Source of the DNA: Massilia sp. H6
GTDB taxonomy: Bacteria; Pseudomonadota; Gammaproteobacteria; Burkholderiales; Burkholderiaceae_D
Direction: 5' to 3'
Assembly (NCBI RefSeq): GCF_024802625.1
Contig: NZ_CP103371.1
Coordinates: forward strand, 868,001 to 932,000
Length of the DNA: 64,000 nt
The first letter of the stretch is position 1. Every line of letters begins with the position of its first letter. This document shows positions 1 through 7,815 of this stretch, one piece after another. A program made the position numbers and the translations under genes. The notes below the pieces were generated by a model. The model saw only the letters and a list, made by a program, of their open reading frames with translations. It did no database searches and had not been told where the DNA came from.

Positions 1-1
1 G

Positions 2-796
2 CTACTCAATGACTTGCAAGATATTAGCTTCACGAAGATCGGGCTGATCCTGGCCGGAACCTGGCTGGTGGTGCTCATAGCGCGCACCTTGTTGCCGTAT
101 CTGGCCGAACGCGGCCCGAGCCGGATGCGCCTGTTCCTGCTGGGCGGGGTGCCGATCATCCGGCTATTGATGCTGGTGCTGGCGATCCTGTGGGTCATCC
201 CGATCATCTTCAACATCACGCTGCAAAATTTCCTCGTGATCTCTGGCGCCCTTGGCGTGGCGATCGGTTTTGCCTTCAAGGATTACGCCAGCAGCGTGAT
301 CGCCGGCGTGGTGGCGATCTTCGAGCGCCCTTACCGGCCAGGCGACTGGGTGCGCATCGGCGACGATTACGGCGAGGTGCGCGCGGTCGGCATGCGCGCG
401 CTCGAAATCTGCACGCCTGCAGACGACATCGTCCATATTCCGCACGGGAAGCTATGGGAAAGCAATATTGCAAACTCGAATGATGGCGCGCGCACGCTGA
501 TGTGCGTCGCTTCGTTTTACCTGCGCCCCGACCATGACGCTGCGCGCGTGCGCTGTGCGCTGCGCGATGTGGCAATGACCAGTGCCTACCTTGAATACGC
601 CAGGCCGGTGCTGGTGATGCTGGCTGAAACGCCGCTGGGCACGCACTACCAGCTCAAAGCCTACCCGTTCGACATGCGCGACCAGTTCCATTTTATTAGC
701 GACCTGACCACGCGTGGCAAGCTAGCCATTGCCGAAGCCGGCGCGATCGAAACACAAGCGATCGGCAGCGTGGACGCGGCCAAGATCGGCACCTGA
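2..796 (+). CDS. MscS-family mechanosensitive channel, 5' end outside window
   Basis: Small-conductance mechanosensitive channel of the inner membrane, which would release solutes on hypo-osmotic shock. The reading frame is open to the window edge, so the true start is probably upstream; the first in-window start is a TTG at 14. Three hydrophobic segments are visible. The last carries the glycine/alanine-rich pore-helix pattern (GALGVAIGFAFKDYASSVIAG), followed by the MscS beta-domain signature around ERPYRPGDWVRIGDDYGEV. The C-terminal half is the soluble alpha/beta vestibule. It lies 26 bp upstream of a second MscS gene on the same strand, so the two are likely co-transcribed. Family assignment is firm; ion selectivity is not readable. 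Confidence 0.88.
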   Translation, partial: LLNDLQDISFTKIGLILAGTWLVVLIARTLLPYLAERGPSRMRLFLLGGVPIIRLLMLVLAILWVIPIIFNITLQNFLVISGALGVAIGFAFKDYASSVIAGVVAIFERPYRPGDWVRIGDDYGEVRAVGMRALEICTPADDIVHIPHGKLWESNIANSNDGARTLMCVASFYLRPDHDAARVRCALRDVAMTSAYLEYARPVLVMLAETPLGTHYQLKAYPFDMRDQFHFISDLTTRGKLAIAEAGAIETQAIGSVDAAKIGT

Positions 797-822
797 CACC
801 ACTGCATAACCTGGAGAGCAAC

Positions 823-1866
823 ATGGCAGACGCACCCGCAGAGACGGCCAACAACGTCGCAGCAATCGGCGACGCCAGTGGCAGCTTCAATCTCGACTTC
901 AGTGCCGCACTCGTGCGCATCAACAACTGGATCGACGGCGGCATCCGCCTGTTGCCCAATATCGCCGTCGCCCTGGTGGTGATTCTTGTTTTCTACGGAA
1001 TCGGCGTGCTGTTGCGGCGCTTGATCATGAAACGCGCGCGCAGCCGCAGCCGCGACAATCTGGGTGACGTACTCGGCGGCTTCATCATGTACCTGGTGGT
1101 CGGACTGGGCATCTTGCTCGGTGCGACGATCGTGATTCCGAGCCTTAAGCCAGGCGACCTGGTCGCCGGCCTGGGGGTGAGTTCGGTAGCAATCGGCTTT
1201 GCCTTCAAGGATATCTTGCAAAACTGGCTCGCCGGGCTGCTGATCCTGCTGCGCCAGCCTTTCAACATCGACGACCAGATCGAGGTCAATGGGTTCGAGG
1301 GCACCGTCGAGCGCATCGAGACGCGCGCGACGATCATCCGTACCTATGACGGCCAGCGCGTCGTCGTCCCCAATAGCGACATCTACACCAATGCCGTCAT
1401 CGTCAAGACCGCGCATGAGCAGCGCCGTAGCCAGTACGACGTGGGCATCGGCTACGCCGACGACATCGGGCGCGCCTGCGACGTAATTCGCCGCGCCGTC
1501 GGCGAACTGGCCGAAGTATCCACCGATCCTGCGCCCGAGGCGCTGCCCTGGGACATGGCCGCCAGCTGGGTCACGATCCGCGTGCGCTGGTGGACGCACA
1601 GCCGCCGTTCCGATGTCGTGCTGGTGCACGCCCAGGTAATCCGGTCGATCAAGGAAGCCTTGCAGGAAGCCCGCATCGACTTGCCGTACGAAACCAGCGT
1701 CCAGCTATTCCACGACCAGACCGAAGCCGAAGACGGCGATCGCAGCCGCCAGCGCGAAGGCTGGCCCGCCCCCGAAGGCAGCGCCGGCACCAGGCCGCGC
1801 TGGCGCGCCCAGCTCGAAGACGCCGCTGCGGCCGGGCGCGATGGGGAGCACCAGGAACAGCGCTAA
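823..1866 (+). CDS. MscS-family mechanosensitive channel (second copy)
   Basis: 347-residue inner-membrane channel of the MscS family. The N-terminus is polar (about 45 residues), then hydrophobic helices at roughly 49-70 and 86-108. The pore helix carries GVSSVAIGFAFKDILQNWLAG and the beta domain carries QPFNIDDQIEVNGFEGTVERI, both diagnostic. The C-terminal 60 residues are charged and low in complexity, beyond the usual vestibule. Start is the ATG at 823, preceded by TGGAGAG. It follows the other MscS gene by 26 bp but is not a close duplicate, so the pair may differ in gating threshold (inference). Confidence 0.9.
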   Translation: MADAPAETANNVAAIGDASGSFNLDFSAALVRINNWIDGGIRLLPNIAVALVVILVFYGIGVLLRRLIMKRARSRSRDNLGDVLGGFIMYLVVGLGILLGATIVIPSLKPGDLVAGLGVSSVAIGFAFKDILQNWLAGLLILLRQPFNIDDQIEVNGFEGTVERIETRATIIRTYDGQRVVVPNSDIYTNAVIVKTAHEQRRSQYDVGIGYADDIGRACDVIRRAVGELAEVSTDPAPEALPWDMAASWVTIRVRWWTHSRRSDVVLVHAQVIRSIKEALQEARIDLPYETSVQLFHDQTEAEDGDRSRQREGWPAPEGSAGTRPRWRAQLEDAAAAGRDGEHQEQR

Positions 1867-2019
1867 GAAGAGACCAAAGGAAGACCTGGTAGCGCAAGAT
1901 CAATGCCTGACGACACTGGTTGACCTTGCCGGAGGTGAGATTTCAGCGGGATGGCCAGCCGATTCTGGACAGGATTGTGCTATGCAGCTTGACTAATATT
2001 GACATCTAAAACAATATGG

Positions 2020-2046
2020 TTCCAACATCGTTGGAATCGTTTCCAA
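2020..2046. promoter_or_regulatory. Overlapping inverted repeats upstream of the glucanase gene
   Basis: A perfect 7-bp palindrome with 3-bp spacer (TTCCAACATCGTTGGAA, 2020-2036) shares its right arm with a second inverted repeat (TTGGAA-N4-TTCCAA, 2031-2046). TTGACT/TTGACA hexamers lie just upstream (1989-2004). The site is 94 bp before the start of the secreted glucanase, a position fitting an operator for a dimeric repressor; the sequence type resembles LacI-family sites. Which protein binds is unknown. The rest of 1867-2139 shows no gene. Confidence 0.5.
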
Positions 2047-2139
2047 AGCGCCGGTTGCCATTCTTGCCGATGTGATCGTGGTTAATGAGAGTCCCGACCA
2101 GCGGGACTCATCGCGTTACATAAGACAAGGAGACCTGCA

Positions 2140-3720
2140 ATGTACTGGAACACCCGAGGAGTCAGCACTGCACACATCGTGGCAGCCACCGTTCTGGCGG
2201 TAACGGCCGGAGCCGCAACGGCCCAGCAGTGCCCTAGCGCTACCCCGCGATTTGCGGACGAATTCAATGGCTCGGCAGTAGACACCAGCAAATGGGAATT
2301 CCAGAACGGGGACGGGTGCAGCTATGGCATCTGCGGCTGGGGGAACAGTGAACTGCAGTCTTACCAGACAGCCAATGCAACTGTCTCCAACGGGATTCTT
2401 ACCATCACAGCAAAGAAACAGCGTGTCGGCGCCAAGGCTTACACTTCTGCTCGTTTGCGCACCTTGAACAAGCCAGCCAGCGGGCAATGGACCCATGGCC
2501 GCTTCGAAGCACGCATGAAAACGCCCAAAGGCAGCGGTATGTGGCCGGCATTCTGGATGTTGCCAGCAAATACGACCATTGCCTGGCCTGCCAGTGGCGA
2601 GATCGACATCCAGGAATCGACCGGGCAAAAAAACATGTTCGCCCTTGGAACCATTCATTATGGATCGTCGAACGCGAATCGCCAGCAACTGAGCAGTTCG
2701 ATCTACAAGCAGCCCGACAGCTGGGCGGATGCCTTTCACACCTACTCGGTGGTATGGACGCCTTACAAGATCAGCTGGTACGTCGACGATCTCCTGTACG
2801 CCACCAAGACTCCTTCGGACATGGCTAACGGGGCGGATTGGACGTTTGAAAACTACAAGTACTACCTCATCCTCAACCTGGCGGTGGGGGGCAATCTCGG
2901 CGGTCAGGTGAACGATGCCGCGCTACCGCAAACCCTGCAGGTCGACTACGTCCGCGTCTATGACGGCGCCCAGCCGTCCCTGAGCGGAGCGCACATTGTG
3001 GAACCGAACAGCGCCGCTACCTATACTGTCGTGGACGAGGCAGGCACGGGGTCCAGCTATGCCTGGTCTTCTCCAACCGGACAGACATCGAGCGGCAAAT
3101 CCTTGACCGTCAACTGGGGAACCGCTGGGGGTAACGTGTCGGTGGTCGTGACCAATAGTTGCGGCTCCTTTACCAAGAGCCTGCCGGTGACGGTGTCACC
3201 GGTGTTGCGCCAGTCGGTGATGCTGGACGATTTCGAAGCCAATCGCAAGCTCAGTTATGTCAGCGTTACCGGTACGCTCAATCAAACTGCTACCAATCCC
3301 GCGCCGGATAGCCTCAACGGTTCGGCGAGCGTGGCCCGATACGTACGCAGTGCTGCCACCCAGTACGACCTTATTTCTGCCTCCACCAACCAGATTCCTG
3401 ACGCTGGGCCATATATCCGTGGCGAGCAGGCGGTCTATCTCGATGTGTACAGCACGGCCCCGGTGGGTACCCCCATGCTGCTTCAAATGGAGAATGGAAG
3501 TACTGCCACGGCCAGCAACTTCCCGACGGGGCGCCACTCGCGCTATAGCACCCGCACAGTGGCGCAGAACGGCTGGCAGCGCCTGAAGTTCCTGCTCGAC
3601 GATCGGCTTGACGGCGCGACGGCGGATACCGCCGTCAACCGGTTGGTCTTGCTGATCAATCCGAACAGCTATACGGGCGATACCTACTATCTAGATAATT
3701 ACGCGATTTACGCCCGCTGA
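2140..3720 (+). CDS. Secreted glycoside hydrolase family 16 (beta-glucanase/laminarinase-like)
   Basis: 526-residue exported enzyme expected to hydrolyse beta-1,3(1,4)-glucans or a related polysaccharide outside the cell. Residues 1-28 form a signal peptide ending AGAATA. The GH16 domain covers about 35-275 and holds the catalytic signature GEIDIQE with nucleophile Glu154, Asp156 and acid/base Glu159. Residues about 280-355 look like a PKD/Ig-like linker domain, and about 360-526 a carbohydrate-binding-type beta-sandwich. Start ATG 2140 is preceded by AAGGAG. The gene stands alone behind an operator-like palindrome, suggesting substrate-responsive control. Exact substrate cannot be read from the sequence. 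Confidence 0.9.
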   Translation: MYWNTRGVSTAHIVAATVLAVTAGAATAQQCPSATPRFADEFNGSAVDTSKWEFQNGDGCSYGICGWGNSELQSYQTANATVSNGILTITAKKQRVGAKAYTSARLRTLNKPASGQWTHGRFEARMKTPKGSGMWPAFWMLPANTTIAWPASGEIDIQESTGQKNMFALGTIHYGSSNANRQQLSSSIYKQPDSWADAFHTYSVVWTPYKISWYVDDLLYATKTPSDMANGADWTFENYKYYLILNLAVGGNLGGQVNDAALPQTLQVDYVRVYDGAQPSLSGAHIVEPNSAATYTVVDEAGTGSSYAWSSPTGQTSSGKSLTVNWGTAGGNVSVVVTNSCGSFTKSLPVTVSPVLRQSVMLDDFEANRKLSYVSVTGTLNQTATNPAPDSLNGSASVARYVRSAATQYDLISASTNQIPDAGPYIRGEQAVYLDVYSTAPVGTPMLLQMENGSTATASNFPTGRHSRYSTRTVAQNGWQRLKFLLDDRLDGATADTAVNRLVLLINPNSYTGDTYYLDNYAIYAR

Positions 3721-3821
3721 GAGAAGGTGTGACGCAAGCCAATGCGCCCCCGGGGCTACCTACGGTGATCTTGTCCTTCTGGTAAGGAAGTTTCACGCCC
3801 GGCGGCGCCGTGGTTCATGCT

Positions 3822-3866
3822 CCGGGGCGCAATCGAAGCACCGACACAAGAATCTCATTCCTGTGC
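3822..3866 (-). pseudogene. Degenerate 3' fragment of tRNA-Phe
   Basis: About 45 bp matching the T-arm, variable and anticodon-arm part of the intact tRNA-Phe at 29493-29568 with roughly 8 differences and one gap, in the same (minus) orientation. The shared core includes CACCGACACAAG. It overlaps the last codons of msrA. It cannot fold as a tRNA because the D-arm and 5' acceptor strand are missing. Read as an old integration scar (inference). Confidence 0.6.
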
Positions 3867-4379
3867 AGTCGACGCCGGTCGGACCGGCAGCTTCCAGTCC
3901 GGCCGGATAAAATGGCAGGTATATCCATTCGGATTGCGTTCCAGATAGTCCTGGTGTTCCGGCTCGGCCTCCCAGAATGGTCCCGCCGCCGCGATTTCGG
4001 TGACAGCCTTGCCTGGCCAGAGACCGGAGGCATCGACGTCGGCGATGGTCTGCTCGGCCATGCGCTTTTGCGCATCATCGAGATAATAGATGGCGGAGCG
4101 ATAGCTCATGCCCCGATCATTACCCTGGCGATTCGGCGTGCTCGGGTCGTGGATCTGGAAGAAAAACTCGAGGATCTGGCGATAGCTGATCTGGCCCGGA
4201 TCGAACACCAGTTCAAGTGCTTCGGCGTGGGTGCCATGGTTGCGGTAGGTGGCGTTGGCCACATCGCCGCCGGTGTAGCCGACGCGTGTTGAAAGCACAC
4301 CGGGTATGCGCCGCAGCAATTCTTCCATGCCCCAGAAGCAGCCGCCGGCGAGGATGGCGGTTTCAGTTTGCGCTGTCAT
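3855..4379 (-). CDS. msrA: Peptide-methionine (S)-S-oxide reductase, cytosolic
   Basis: 174-residue MsrA, reducing the S-epimer of methionine sulfoxide in proteins using thioredoxin. The catalytic motif [10 protein letters not shown] places the nucleophile at Cys14; further family blocks are [19 protein letters not shown] and YRSAIYY. No signal peptide, so cytosolic, in contrast to the exported MsrA at 24504. The start at 4379 is chosen because AAAGGGAACC precedes it and the motif then lies at the usual distance from the N-terminus; longer upstream frames add non-family sequence. The C-terminal codons overlap a tRNA-Phe remnant, so the tail may have been altered by an integration event. Confidence 0.93.
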   Translation of the reverse strand: MTAQTETAILAGGCFWGMEELLRRIPGVLSTRVGYTGGDVANATYRNHGTHAEALELVFDPGQISYRQILEFFFQIHDPSTPNRQGNDRGMSYRSAIYYLDDAQKRMAEQTIADVDASGLWPGKAVTEIAAAGPFWEAEPEHQDYLERNPNGYTCHFIRPDWKLPVRPASTAQE

Positions 4380-4626
4380 TGGTTCCCTTTGCTTGAATGA
4401 GTGGTGGCGAAAGCGTACATCTTCCCACGTTGGCATGTTCGTTGCCGCGCCTGTCGCGTGCCGGGCCACATGGCGGCAAGGATGCAACGGTGAAGGATCG
4501 GGGCAGCCGTAATGTAGGACTTCTGTTAGTTCGCGTACCGCGCCTTTGCAATTTACGCCGCACAGTGGTTGGCCAAGGTTGCGGCGCTCGGCCGCCACCG
4601 AAAACTTTCAACACGGAAGGATTTCC

Positions 4627-5766
4627 ATGAAAGCACTCGTCTACAACGGCCCCTGCGACGTCCAGGTTAAGGAGATGCCCGACGCAAAGATCGAAAAGCC
4701 GACCGACGTTCTGGTACGCGTCACCACTACCAATATCTGTGGCTCCGACTTGCATATGTACGAAGGCCGTACCAGCATGGAGAGCGGCCGCATCCTTGGC
4801 CACGAGAGCATGGGCGAAGTGATCGAAGTGGGCAAGGCAGTCGACCGCGTCAAGGTTGGCGACAGGGTGTGCCTGCCATTTAATATCGGCTGCGGATTTT
4901 GCGAAAACTGCGAGCGTGGCCTGTCCGGCTTTTGCCTGACGACCAATCCGGGTGTCGCCGGGGCCGCCTATGGTTTCGCCGGCATGGGGCCGTACAGCGG
5001 CGGCCAGGCCGAATTGCTGCGCGTACCCTACGGTGACTACAATTGCCTGGTGCTGCCGGACGATGCGCAGGAAAAGGAAAATGATTATGTCATGCTGTCC
5101 GACATTTTCCCGACCGGCTATCACGCCACCGAACTGGCCGGCATGCGGCCCGGCGATTCGGTCGTGGTCTACGGTGCCGGCCCGGTCGGACTGATGGCGG
5201 TGATGTCGGCTTACATCAAGGGCGCCAGCCGGGTATTCGTGGTCGACACCCACAAGGACCGTCTAAAGCTGGCTCAGGAGATGGGCGCCATTCCGATCGA
5301 CGATACCGAGAAGGGCGGGGTACAGCAGATTCTCGACCTGACCGATGGCCAGGGCGCCGACTGTGGCTGTGAATGCGTCGGCTATCAGTGCTGCGACAAG
5401 CACGGCAAGGAAGTGCCGAACCTGACCATGAACAACCTGGTGCAGACGGTCAAGGCGACTGGCGGCATTGGCGTGGTGGGTGTGTTCCTGCCAGAAGATC
5501 CGGGCGCCAAGGGCGAGCTTGCCAAAGAGGGCAAGCTGGCCTTCGACTTCGGCCAGATGTGGTTCAAGGGGCAGCGCATCGCCACCGGCCAGGCCAACGT
5601 CAAGGCCTACAATCGCCACCTTGCCAAGCTGATCCAGGCAGGCCGCGCCAAGCCCTCGGCAATCATCTCGCACGAACTCGCCCTGCATGAGGCGCCCAAG
5701 GGCTATGAGCAGTTCGACAAGCGGGCAGATGGATGGACCAAGGTCGTGCTCAAGCCGGGGAAATAA
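4627..5766 (+). CDS. Zinc-dependent alcohol/formaldehyde dehydrogenase
   Basis: 379-residue medium-chain dehydrogenase, close in style to glutathione-independent formaldehyde dehydrogenases. Catalytic zinc ligands are in NICGSDLHMYEGR and GHESMGEV; the structural zinc cluster is CGFCENCERGLSGFC; the NAD-binding fold carries GAGPVGL. The cysteine-rich insert CGCECVGYQCCDKHG is typical of the formaldehyde dehydrogenase branch. Start ATG 4627 follows GGAAGG with good spacing. Monocistronic and divergent from msrA. Likely role: aldehyde detoxification with NAD; substrate is inferred from family only. Confidence 0.88.
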   Translation: MKALVYNGPCDVQVKEMPDAKIEKPTDVLVRVTTTNICGSDLHMYEGRTSMESGRILGHESMGEVIEVGKAVDRVKVGDRVCLPFNIGCGFCENCERGLSGFCLTTNPGVAGAAYGFAGMGPYSGGQAELLRVPYGDYNCLVLPDDAQEKENDYVMLSDIFPTGYHATELAGMRPGDSVVVYGAGPVGLMAVMSAYIKGASRVFVVDTHKDRLKLAQEMGAIPIDDTEKGGVQQILDLTDGQGADCGCECVGYQCCDKHGKEVPNLTMNNLVQTVKATGGIGVVGVFLPEDPGAKGELAKEGKLAFDFGQMWFKGQRIATGQANVKAYNRHLAKLIQAGRAKPSAIISHELALHEAPKGYEQFDKRADGWTKVVLKPGK

Positions 5767-5853
5767 AGCGCATCAATACCGTCGACAGCGAACTGCCAAT
5801 CCGCATGGGTTGGCAGCCAGCGCCTTGAACCTGGGGTGACCGTTGCTGCTCAA

Positions 5854-5874
5854 GGCAGCAGGCAGCAGGCAGCA
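5854..5874. repeat. Three tandem copies of GGCAGCA
   Basis: A 7-bp unit repeated exactly three times in the gap between the dehydrogenase and the PEP-CTERM gene. Too short to classify; no hairpin seen. The gap holds no gene. Confidence 0.6.
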
Positions 5875-5932
5875 GATGAAGCTGCGCTTACCGCCACCTG
5901 CCTTGGTTCATGCTCTCGTAGAACAGAAAATC

Positions 5933-6490
5933 TTATGCCTGTCGGCGACGACGCGCCGCTGCCAAACCGGCCAAGCCTAGCCCGAGCAGGGCGATATTCG
6001 TTGGCTCTGGGACGGTGCCAGTATCAACCGCAGCAAACATGCCCGCGAATTGTTGATTGGTGTCGGTATAGAAAAATGCGTCATAAGCAGAATTAGTGCC
6101 AGAAAACACATCCTTCACTGAGCGGAAACTGCCTGCTTCACCGATGGTCCACGTAACCGAGCCAGTGCATTTGGGCGAAAAGCAGTAGAGGCCTGCATTA
6201 AAATTCCCGAATGATGTTCCCCAGCCAGTCCTATACCCTTGGCTCAAATTTGTTGTGGAGAAGTACTGTGCAGAATCGATACCGGCACCTTTCCAATTTT
6301 GGGTCGGATTGACAGGCTTGAGCAGCGCTGCGACCGATCCGTCAGGGTTCAGGGTTAGCGTGAGATTGGCCAGTGAGGTAACAGGACCAGAGTGATGGTA
6401 CTGAGCAGCCGTAAAATCGGTGGTCATTGTGTCAGCTTGTGCATTGTGGGCCAGGAGAACAAGCCCCAGGACTGCTACGAATTTTTTCAT
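5933..6490 (-). CDS. PEP-CTERM sorting domain protein
   Basis: 185-residue exported protein of unknown function. N-terminal signal peptide MKKFVAVLGLVLLAHNAQA. The C-terminus is a textbook PEP-CTERM signal: the VPEP box, a hydrophobic stretch (IALLGLGLAGLAAA) and a final RRRRQA cluster. Such proteins are cut and anchored or released by exosortase EpsH, usually in exopolysaccharide-producing bacteria. The middle is rich in Thr, Ser, Gly and Asn with no domain I recognise. Start ATG 6490 follows GAGGG. No exosortase gene is in this window, so the system must be encoded elsewhere. Confidence 0.88.
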   Translation of the reverse strand: MKKFVAVLGLVLLAHNAQADTMTTDFTAAQYHHSGPVTSLANLTLTLNPDGSVAALLKPVNPTQNWKGAGIDSAQYFSTTNLSQGYRTGWGTSFGNFNAGLYCFSPKCTGSVTWTIGEAGSFRSVKDVFSGTNSAYDAFFYTDTNQQFAGMFAAVDTGTVPEPTNIALLGLGLAGLAAARRRRQA

Positions 6491-6511
6491 GAATTCCCTC
6501 TTTGGATATCT

Positions 6512-6539
6512 ATTCTAGTTGGAAATTAACTTAATGCAA
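6512..6539 (-). promoter_or_regulatory. Sigma70-type promoter of the PEP-CTERM gene
   Basis: On the minus strand, TTGCAT (6539-6534), 16 bp, then TAGAAT (6517-6512), 21 bp before the start codon. It sits in an unusually AT-rich stretch for this genome. The wider 6491-6780 gap shows no convincing gene. Confidence 0.5.
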
Positions 6540-6780
6540 TTAGTGTGTCACCTAGGCAACTAATTGATTTCAAAAGGAATATTTTTTTTCGAAATTTAAG
6601 ATGTAAAAATTTCCGACAGGATAGATGAGGGCGAATACGTTCGATAGCAGCTCATTGGCTGGGCTGGACAGGCCAAGTCTAACTTGCCAAGCCATCAGGC
6701 AAGGCTTGACCGCATGTTCTCCGGTCAACCAGGCACCGAGCTCGGCAGTGTTTATCGATGGCGTCGCAATGAACGTCAAG

Positions 6781-7653
6781 TCAAGTCGTGGACCGTAACT
6801 GCAGGCTCAAGCGTTCTTCTTGGCGCAATCGATCATCATCGTGCGAAACTGCAAGCGAAGCAGTGGCGCGCGCACCGGAGAGGGCGCTCAGGATCAGTTG
6901 TGTCGTCTCGCTTGGCGCATCCCAGTGCGGGAAATGGCCGCAACGATCGAACCAGTGCAGTTGAGCATCCGGGAACAAGGCCAGCGCGCGCCTGGCTTGC
7001 CGGGGAAAGCAGACCCGGTCACGCCGTCCCCAGCCGATGACGAGCGGATGCGCAATGCTGTTGCGGGGAGCCCCTTGTTGCTCTTCGCCGTAGGCGAGCT
7101 GGGCCAGAAGCTCATCGAACCCCGTCGAGGCGACATAACTGCATAATTCATCGCTCACCGTGTCCGGCGCCAGTCTGGTCGGCCTGGCGGAAAATTGCGC
7201 CAGCAACAAAGCGCGGCCAACTGGGTTGGCGCAGATCGCCGGCAATACCGGACGCAGCAGCCTCAGTAGCCGGATCGACAGGTAGATCGAGCTGAAGAAC
7301 GCGTGACGCTCCCACCCCTGCCAGAAGCCGCCCGGGTTAAGCGCTACCACGCCACCGACAATTCCACCGCGTCGCGCCAGTTCCAGCACCAGCCGCGCAC
7401 CCATCGAGCTGCCGACTGCATCGATGCCGCTCAAGTTATTGGCATGGAGAAAAGCGGTGGTTTCATCCGCCAGGGTGCGGATCGAGGTCTCGCCGGCCAG
7501 TTTCGGCGTGCGGCCGAAGCCGGGCAGGTCCACCGCGATGACTTCGCGCTTCGCCGCGAGATCAGCCAGGATCGGAGTCCAGCTTTTCCAATGGCCGCCG
7601 AGGCCATGGAGCAATAGTAAGGGCTTGCCGGTACCGCAACGAACGTGATGCAT
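6781..7653 (-). CDS. Alpha/beta hydrolase
   Basis: 290-residue alpha/beta-hydrolase-fold enzyme. The oxyanion motif LLLHGLGG, nucleophile elbow GSSMG (Ser83), a late Asp in GWGRRDRV and the His of CGHFPHWDAP make a complete catalytic triad. No signal peptide. The ATG at 7653 is chosen over a GTG 21 bp upstream because GGGAG lies 8 bp before the ATG. Fold and catalysis are clear; ester, lactone or C-C bond substrate is not. No operon partner. Confidence 0.85.
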   Translation of the reverse strand: MHHVRCGTGKPLLLLHGLGGHWKSWTPILADLAAKREVIAVDLPGFGRTPKLAGETSIRTLADETTAFLHANNLSGIDAVGSSMGARLVLELARRGGIVGGVVALNPGGFWQGWERHAFFSSIYLSIRLLRLLRPVLPAICANPVGRALLLAQFSARPTRLAPDTVSDELCSYVASTGFDELLAQLAYGEEQQGAPRNSIAHPLVIGWGRRDRVCFPRQARRALALFPDAQLHWFDRCGHFPHWDAPSETTQLILSALSGARATASLAVSHDDDRLRQEERLSLQLRSTT

Positions 7654-7815
7654 GATCAATTCTCCCAATTGCACTGGCGTGCAGAAGCTGCAAGCCTAGC
7701 GCAGCGGGGACAAAGACTGCGTTCGTTAGACATCCGGTTCGAAGCGACGCGCCAGCCTTGAGTCTGGCAGGGGTGCATCAGCTCGACCGATCCGCGCCGC
7801 TCGGGGCGCCGGCCG

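Noticed and set aside
661..1629. Long minus-strand open frame (322 codons) opposite the MscS genes
   Set aside because: Shadow of a GC-rich coding strand; the plus strand has clear MscS motifs and the minus frame has none.
6570..6779. 69-codon minus-strand frame between the PEP-CTERM gene and the hydrolase
   Set aside because: No ribosome binding site, no motif, and AT-rich non-coding composition in its 3' half.
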